From NCBI GenBank assembly GCA_905221605.1, contig CAJNDS010000391.1, positions 743,440 to 807,439 on the forward strand: a stretch of 64,000 nucleotides of DNA, read 5' to 3'. Positions 61,601 through 64,000 of the stretch are shown here, piece after piece; the stretch's first letter is position 1, and every line of letters starts with the position of its first letter. The position numbers and the translations under genes were made by a program. The notes below the pieces were generated by a model. The model was not told the origin of the DNA. It saw nothing but the letters and a program-made list of their open reading frames with translations, and did not search any database. The DNA is from Symbiodinium natans. Its lineage: Eukaryota > Sar > Dinophyceae > Suessiales > Symbiodiniaceae.

Positions 61601-64000
61601 CGAGTACGCAGATGAACTTTGGGAGCTCATGCAGGATGAGAAGACCCATGTCTACATGTGCGGCTTGAAAGGTCTCTAGGTAGGCCCTTGGGACATTTGC
61701 ATTTTCCCTTATGGGGGTTTTAAGAGGATCACATATTCAGAATATTTTTCAAGGAGGGTTGCGAGGGCCATCCTAGGTATGGAGTCTGGCATGGCCGAGT
61801 GCTTCGGTCCCATCGCGGAAAAGGCGGGAAAGGACTGGGCCGAATTCGCCAAAGCCATGAAGAAGGCGGACCGCTACCACGTGGAGGTCTACTGAGTGCC
61901 GGGTAATTTCAGCACGGCGCTTGCAGCTTGAGGGTGGCAATGTGCGGCAGTTGTTGCCGGGAGACAAGAGATAGCTTCAATTGTTCTCTTTGATGCAGTA
62001 TGTAGGAGTTTGTGTTGGTTTTGTGTTGCCCTAAACCCTAAACCCTAAACCCTCTTGGAGAAGCTCCCAGCCGTGCGCCGTGATATGAACGTTTCTTGTC
62101 ATTGGGGGTGTAGGCTCGACGGCCTCGCGATGGCCCTCGATTTTCCCTTCAGAATACAGTGTACATGCACAGCTTGGGCCAGCCCCACAGACCGCCAGAC
62201 TTGCGGGCACCTCTCTAATGGTGCACGAAAAGAGATTGGAATCGTTGGAGTTGGGGCCGCTTTATTATACTAGGGACCCCAAAGGGGTCACCATTTAGAG
62301 ACACCACCATCTAGGTTTAGATATCCTGAAACAGGGGGGGGGGGGGGGGGGGGGGGCGGAGGGGAGTGTCCCGAGTTGCTGTGCAGGCTTGGAGCGGTCT
62401 GCTGAATGTCAGTCATGCACTTGTCTTAAGTCCATAAGCTTCCTAAACCCTAAACCCTAAACCCTAAACCCTAAACCCTAAACCCTAAACCCTAAACCCT
62501 AAACCCTAAACCCTAAACCCTAAACCCTAAACCCTAAACCCTAAACCCTAAACCCTAAACCCTAAACCCTTCACATCTGCACCCAGCAAGGGGCAAGCGC
62601 GCTGCTATGCTCCGGGCCATCAACTTTGCTCAGAGCCGCTGGAGCACGCCAGCCAGCTCCCCAGGTCTCAGGTCATTGCTGGGTCGCGGTCGTGCTTTGG
62701 GATATTGTTTAATTTCCCTTCTTTCCTTAGAAGGGAACCCGGTTTTCAAAGGGTTGAAAGCACAACCAAGCTTGATGTTGGGGCCACGCACGCCCTGCAT
62801 GGCCATTTGCGGGGCGAAATCTCAGTTGCAACAGCAATTGCGCTTCATGTTGTTGGCGTTTTGAGGGGCTTTTGCCACCATGCCAATAGCGTCAACCCCC
62901 TACAATCCCCAGTTTCAATCCTTTTAAATGCCTTTCTATATATAAAGGTCCATTAGGCCCTATATTCCCCATCATCAACCCTATAAGGGGCATTCCTATG
63001 CGGCGCTTAGGCCTTAATTATAATCCCCTACAAAAGGCCTTTCTGAGGGGTTGTAGGGATGTAATCGCCAATCCTAGGATTCTTCCCTCGAAAAAGCATC
63101 CCAAATCGTTAAAGCCTCGACTTTCGAAACATGCCGAAACCCTACACCTTTTGAAGCCCTCAAAACTCCTTGAGAGCCCTTAACCCTTAAACCCTCAAAC
63201 CCTCAAACCCTTAACCCTTAAACTCTTGAACCCTTGAACCCTTAAACCCTAAACCCTACACAAACCTTACACACCCCAAGCAGGTTAGCATGCTCTCGGG
63301 CGGCGAAAACCGCCGCCTACAGCTCTTGCGAGTGCTTGTTCAGCGGCCGTCCCCGGGCTAGGGTTCTAGGGTTCTGGGTTGGGGTTTTGGGTTAAGGGTT
63401 AAGGGTTTAGGTTTTGGGGTTTAAGGTTAAAATGGATTTAGGGTTTGGGGATTGAGGGCTTCCGGCCCTAACGCTCATGTGCACGTTTCGATGGTAAGCT
63501 AGCATGCTACAGGTCCGAGTGGGCCGTTAGGGTGTAAGGGTTCTGAGTATCTCCCTCTAAGATTGTTGGAGCTTTGGCAAGAAACTTAGCTTGCGAGTGC
63601 TACTGCTATTGGAAACCCTAAACCGTGCATACCCAAGCCCTAGATTGAACATTCATCAGTCTTGCTGGGTTCGGTCTTGAGATGTCGGCATCCGAGTTAG
63701 GTTTGCGAAGTGCGTTCAGGGAATCGCTTGAACTACGCTGTCTACACTTAGGACTTGCGGTGCGTGGGCGTAGTTGAGATCTGTGCCCTAAGCCTAAACC
63801 TCTCCGAGGAATGTTCTGATTCTGGACGAGCCCACGAACGATTTGGATGCAGCGACTGGCGATGCAAGTCGTACCCAATCGTTTGATTTTGAGGGGGGGA
63901 GAGTGGCAAGGCTTCATCCAGGGTTACGGAACTTTGGAGGTTTGCCTCATTTTTGGTAGGTTTGGGGCTGGAAAAGCTGAAAATAGTTGAAGTTCTGAAC
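32473..64000 (+). CDS. ABC-F family ATPase (Uup-like), two ABC cassettes, at least 21 mini-exons, 3' end outside window
   Basis: Exons that keep one frame: 32473-32556, 33746-33844, 39967-40029, 41451-41488, 42430-42496, 42879-42916, 43275-43317, 47455-47480, 47645-47676, 48294-48344, 49089-49132, 50796-50861, 51251-51322, 51653-51707, 54351-54394, 56428-56474, 57108-57162, 57728-57799, 60152-60220, 63284-63348 and 63809 onward. Cassette 1: Walker A GANGCGKST, Q-loop region ITVVEQTPKFD, signature LSGGEERR, Walker B LLILDEP, then TNHLS and SHDRYFLDRVC. Linker: WARRGPSGRGTKNR, close to the WLRRGPKARTTK type of Uup proteins. Cassette 2: Walker A GPNGAGKST, MGYLSQDPPQ, LSGGENRRLQL, LILDEPTNDLD. 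There are no membrane segments. ABC-F proteins act on ribosomes, so a translation role is the family expectation. N-terminal exons were not found. Oddities: S instead of D in the first D-loop, GC and GA donors common, and a whole gene nested in an intron. Confidence 0.85.
32557..33745. other. ABC-F intron 1 (GA donor)
   Basis: Contains a family C element at 32584-32682 flanked by AGTCCTAA-type duplications, TTTAGGG arrays at 32800-32845 and 33115-33222 and a CCCTAAA array at 33650-33730 that runs to the acceptor. A short open stretch at 33256-33435 is unassigned. Confidence 0.65.
32584..32682. mobile_element. Inverted-repeat element, family C copy 2
   Basis: Left TTGGGATGTTCCCCCTTATA and right TATAAGGGTGAACATCCCA are inverse. 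AGTCCTAA occurs on both sides, a target duplication of 8-9 bp. Confidence 0.85.
34850..35929 (+). pseudogene. RCC1-like seven-bladed repeat protein, probably frameshifted
   Basis: At least six copies of a 117-bp (39-residue) unit whose core reads GHTCAVRADG.LICFGWN.. QCDVPADLGPVLAVAAG, typical of RCC1-type repeats, from about 35160 to 35860. The frame is open to about 35512, where part of a unit is missing and reading continues in another frame (35520-35830); a second shift near 35830 returns to the first frame, which ends HVPR before TGA. The repeat units are nearly identical at DNA level, so recent expansion and unequal recombination could explain the loss. Alternatively the shifts are tiny introns or assembly errors. 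The N-terminal part upstream of 35000 is not recognisable. RCC1 repeats form a propeller that binds other proteins. Confidence 0.6.
35983..36928 (-). pseudogene. Retroviral-type (DDE) integrase of a mobile element, broken
   Basis: On the minus strand, three parts appear in order. The first is an N-terminal piece (36930-36747, NNFVAPHLACEYQMD). The second is a catalytic core (36633-36349) with MTDVFDEFMHVVP, IYADDEGAMN and FSERAIHTFKD, giving the D, D and E of the rve fold about 35 apart. The third is a C-terminal part (36279-35983) with DLDVGDEVKIFRRRKPNEKERV, the basic strand region of such integrases. The closest type I know is the integrase of Maverick/Polinton-like or related elements. 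At least two frame changes lie between core and C-terminus (around 36350 and 36240), and about 115 bp of unrelated DNA separates N-terminus and core. AT-rich compared with its neighbours. Confidence 0.65.
38043..38400 (-). pseudogene. Possible broken gene, family not recognised
   Basis: On the minus strand two open frames overlap: one from 38400 (starts MAATFDIDSVHACWTT) and one ending at 38043 (contains KGFNSRVMATWLAEESQNAF). Both have coding-like composition and would join after a one- or two-base shift near 38262. No domain recognised. It could be a retroposed gene copy; confidence is low because the plus strand is also open in part. Confidence 0.25.
38985..39138. repeat. Telomere-variant array TTAGGGC
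   Basis: About 20 units, mostly GCTTAGG (TTAGGGC) with TTTAGGG units at the edges. The variant is locally uniform, which points to tandem spread of one changed unit. Confidence 0.85.
40030..42429. other. ABC-F introns 3 and 4 with the small exon 41451-41488 between them
   Basis: Intron 3 (GC donor) holds TTTAGGG arrays (40137-40182), a loose GGTTAGGT-type degenerate stretch (40500-40800) and CCCTAAA arrays (41094-41140, 41380-41425). Intron 4 (41489-42429, GT donor) holds a family J element (41505-41703), TTTAGGG arrays (41800-41840, 42088-42160) and an unassigned inverted-repeat block at about 41870-41995. Confidence 0.55.
41505..41703. mobile_element. Family J copy 2 with telomeric insertion and partial duplication
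   Basis: Outer ends AACTACTATTTGCT and AAGCAAATAGTAG are inverse. A second left end (CTACTATTCGCTCAAGAACCC) lies inside at 41609, after GGTTTAGGG units. It looks like one element inserted next to or copied within another. Confidence 0.65.
42535..42658. mobile_element. Inverted-repeat element, family C copy 3
   Basis: Left TTGGGATGTTCCCCCTTCTT; right GACCGTTAGACAAGGGGGAAA. The block CGCTATTAAGGACCG is duplicated. It lies in ABC-F intron 5 (42497-42878). Confidence 0.75.
42945..43096. mobile_element. Family C copy 4 with a 13-bp target duplication
   Basis: CCAGGTGATGGAT occurs at 42932-42944 and 43097-43109. Between the copies are inverse ends TTGGGATGTTCCCCC and GGGGGAACATCC with an AT-rich centre. 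It lies inside ABC-F intron 6 (42917-43274), so it does not itself set the splice sites. Confidence 0.88.
43697..44000. repeat. Inverted repeat of CCAGAATTCCAGA units, ~150-bp arms
   Basis: The left arm is made of CCAGAATTCCAGATTTTT plus short C-rich linkers repeated about five times. From about 43852 the right arm is the inverse (AATCTGGAATTCTGGAA plus G-rich linkers). The axis CCAGAGTCTGG has almost no loop, so the strand could fold into one long hairpin. The open frames through it are repeat artefacts. Confidence 0.85.
44080..45230. repeat. AT-rich degenerate ~30-bp repeats
   Basis: A loose motif of the type GGATTCCTATTAATTTTAATA recurs through the segment at roughly 25-40-bp spacing, strongly diverged. 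Near 45050-45110 the motif appears in the opposite orientation (AATAGGAACCC), making a palindromic turn. The same motif appears at 55835-56205. Confidence 0.6.
48471..48553. mobile_element. Introner-like element, family B copy 2
   Basis: GAGTAGGCCCTTACTTCC at the left, TTCTTCCTAGGTTACTT at the right. It lies in ABC-F intron 10 (48345-49088). Confidence 0.6.
48891..49062. mobile_element. Family C copy 5 plus CCCTAAA array inside a 22-bp duplication
   Basis: The 22 bp at 48869-48890 (ending CAACACGGAACC) return at 49063-49084 with one mismatch. Between them are an intact family C element (to 48990, TTGGCATGTTCCCCC ... GGGGGAACATCCC) and a CCCTAAA array (48993-49045). The right copy ends four bases before the 3' splice site of exon 49089-49132. 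Confidence 0.8.
49133..50795. other. ABC-F intron 11 (GC donor)
   Basis: TTCAGGG-variant array followed by TTTAGGG (49165-49254), a family D element (49411-49561) directly followed by a family B copy (49561-49677, interrupted by poly-G), TTTAGGG/TTTCGGG arrays (50340-50410) and CCCTAAA arrays to the acceptor (50740-50790). An open frame at 49710-49967 is unassigned. Confidence 0.6.
49411..49561. mobile_element. Inverted-repeat element, family D copy 4
   Basis: Left TACTTGGAGATTTAGGGTAC; right AATAAGTACAATGAACCTCC and AAGTA. It abuts a family B copy on its right. Confidence 0.7.
51541..51643. repeat. CCCTAAA array in ABC-F intron 13
   Basis: About 14 perfect CCCTAAA units ending roughly ten bases before the acceptor of exon 51653-51707. 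Confidence 0.9.
52023..52146. mobile_element. Inverted-repeat element, family D copy 5 (perfect ends)
   Basis: TACTTGGAGGTTCATGGG at 52023-52040 is the exact inverse of CCCATGAACCTCCAAGTA at 52129-52146. 124 bp; further inverse pairs inside. Best copy of the family. Confidence 0.9.
52674..52760. repeat. TTTAGGGG octamer array
   Basis: About ten units of GGGTTTAG with one extra G per unit, perfectly uniform. A locally amplified variant of the telomeric heptamer. Confidence 0.9.
54198..54345. repeat. Mixed TTCAGGG and TTTAGGG array
   Basis: About nine uniform TTCAGGG units flanked by TTTAGGG units on both sides. Confidence 0.85.
54686..54789. mobile_element. Inverted-repeat element with 11-bp target duplication
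   Basis: CCAGCAAGTTC occurs at 54675-54685 and 54790-54800. The insert has inverse ends GGGACCAAATGAACCCTAAA and TTTTAGGGTTCATTTCGTCC. About 104 bp, with a TATACC...GGTATA inner pair. Confidence 0.85.
55206..55390. repeat. TTTAGGG array passing into TTCAGGG array
   Basis: About 16 TTTAGGG units followed by nine TTCAGGG units and then two TTTAGGG units. Confidence 0.9.
55710..56365. repeat. C-tract, AT-rich inverted core and G-tract: large imperfect palindrome
   Basis: The left side (55710-55830) is nearly pure C with CTCTTGTTCAA spacers and a G-run/C-run pair. The right side (56223-56365) is nearly pure G with sparse A and T. The AT-rich core (55835-56205) carries the degenerate GGATTCCTATT motif in one orientation on the left and the opposite orientation on the right (AATAGAAATCCTC). 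The whole can fold back on itself. Confidence 0.7.
57209..57313. mobile_element. Inverted-repeat element, family C copy 6
   Basis: Left AACTTTCCCCCTTATACTAA; right GAATCAGGGGAACATCCCAA. Lies in ABC-F intron 17, 47 bases after the donor. Confidence 0.75.
57551..57710. mobile_element. Inverted-repeat element, family J copy 3
   Basis: AACTACTTGCTGAAGAACCC with a long C-run at the left; GGGGTTCTGAAGCAGTTGGT at the right. The interior has CCCTTGTAAGAAAGA as in the other copies. It ends 17 bases before exon 57728-57799. Confidence 0.75.
59505..59609. mobile_element. Inverted-repeat element, family J copy 4
   Basis: ACTACTACTTGCTTAAGAAC and GTTCTTAAGCAACTAGTAG are inverse ends; 105 bp; compact copy without long homopolymers. 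Confidence 0.8.
59945..60120. repeat. CCCTAAA array, ~22 units
   Basis: Nearly perfect CCCTAAA with one CCCTACA and one CCCTAGC unit, just upstream of the exon at 60152. Confidence 0.9.
60405..61895 (+). CDS. petH: Plastid ferredoxin-NADP(+) reductase, three exons, nested in an ABC-F intron
   Basis: Transfers electrons from reduced ferredoxin to NADP+ in the plastid. Exons 60405-61435, 61589-61671 and 61777-61895 give 410 residues. Residues 1-80 form a bipartite presequence: a hydrophobic signal with the FLAP motif, an Ala/Pro/Arg-rich transit part and a second hydrophobic stretch (FACVAAAAAV), as in peridinin plastids. Mature motifs: RLYSIASS (FAD), GVCSNHICD, GPTGAEMLLP, ATGTGIAPMRSY (NADP binding), VYMCGLKGM, and a C-terminal Tyr after EV, which stacks on the flavin in this family. 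An AG lies two bases before the ATG (TTACAGC), a plausible spliced-leader site. The first intron uses a GA donor (CA|GACCCT) and AG|GACC; the second is GT-AG. Reading on without the first intron would stop at 61460 and lose the essential C-terminus. The gene lies wholly within ABC-F intron 19, same strand. Confidence 0.92.
61436..61588 (+). mobile_element. FNR intron 1 = introner family I, GA-AG
   Basis: 153 nt. The block CCTTTCCTCATAAAGGGAACCC is followed by a second version, CCCTTCTTACCTTATAAGGGAACC, so two related units lie in tandem. Similar sequence occurs at 62701-62770 (CCCTTCTTTCCTTAGAAGGG, then AAAGCACAAC). GACC flanks both sides. Confidence 0.75.
61672..61776 (+). mobile_element. 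FNR intron 2 = introner family A, GT-AG
   Basis: 105 nt, start GTCTCTAGGTAGGCCC, end GGGCCATCCTAG. Same family as introns 2 and 13 of the receptor-like gene more than 50 kb away, without telomeric units. This is the compact form of the element. Confidence 0.85.
61896..63283. other. Rest of ABC-F intron 19, downstream of FNR
   Basis: Likely FNR 3' UTR at first, then CCCTAAA (62031-62054), poly-G (62334-62357), a long CCCTAAA array (62443-62570), a partial family I element (62701-62770) and a CCCTTAA/CCCTCAA mixture (63178-63260) close to the acceptor. Open frames at 62607-62956 are unassigned. Confidence 0.6.
62443..62570. repeat. CCCTAAA array, ~18 units
   Basis: Uniform CCCTAAA heptamers, no variants, inside ABC-F intron 19 downstream of FNR. 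Confidence 0.92.

Noticed and set aside
1-64000. Window as a subtelomere or chromosome end, suggested by the abundance of TTTAGGG
   Set aside because: Arrays are short, in both orientations, interrupted by exons of conserved genes and often inside introns; there is no terminal long array of one orientation.

Overview
The window looks like nuclear DNA of a dinoflagellate, most likely a peridinin-plastid photosynthetic one; I cannot name the genus. Four things point there. A ferredoxin-NADP reductase at 60405-61895 carries a bipartite N-terminal presequence with an FLAP motif. Introns can be read in frame only if GC and GA donors are accepted as well as GT, always with AG acceptors. Many introns are short inverted-repeat elements (introners). 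TTTAGGG/CCCTAAA telomere-type heptamers are scattered through the whole window on both strands, far from any chromosome end that can be seen.

Layout. 1-2086: non-coding, telomeric arrays and small inverted-repeat elements. 2087-8289: a 15-exon gene for a large membrane protein (1,245 residues as reconstructed) with a signal peptide, a periplasmic-binding-like ligand domain, an ephrin-receptor-like cysteine-rich region and about ten membrane segments. 8290-14216: mostly repeats, a possible tail-anchored protein exon near 9.4-9.64 kb, a 399-bp element with perfect 18-bp inverted termini, and weak exon-like islands. 14217-19420: ankyrin-repeat exons, then coiled-coil, basic and EF-hand exons of one or more genes. 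19825-20763: a LINE-type reverse-transcriptase tail. 20764-32472: islands of possible exons in repeat-rich DNA, including an intron at about 24.5 kb made almost only of telomeric heptamers between 14-bp direct repeats.

32473 to the window end: an ABC-F (Uup-like) ATPase gene cut into at least 21 exons averaging about 55 nt, spread over more than 31 kb. Both ATP-binding cassettes are readable in order (Walker A, Q-loop region, LSGGE signature, Walker B, H-loop) with the frame kept at all 20 junctions. Its introns hold RCC1-like repeats, a broken integrase gene on the minus strand, AT-rich degenerate repeats, G/C homopolymer hairpins and many small inverted-repeat elements. The complete FNR gene lies inside one of its introns on the same strand.

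The strongest general signal is how introns arise here. Element ends lie against short target duplications, the duplicated target supplies the G(T/C/A) donor and the AG|G acceptor, and telomeric arrays lie inside or at the ends of these elements, often running straight into the 3' splice site. All exon joins were made by eye from reading-frame and family logic and need transcript support.
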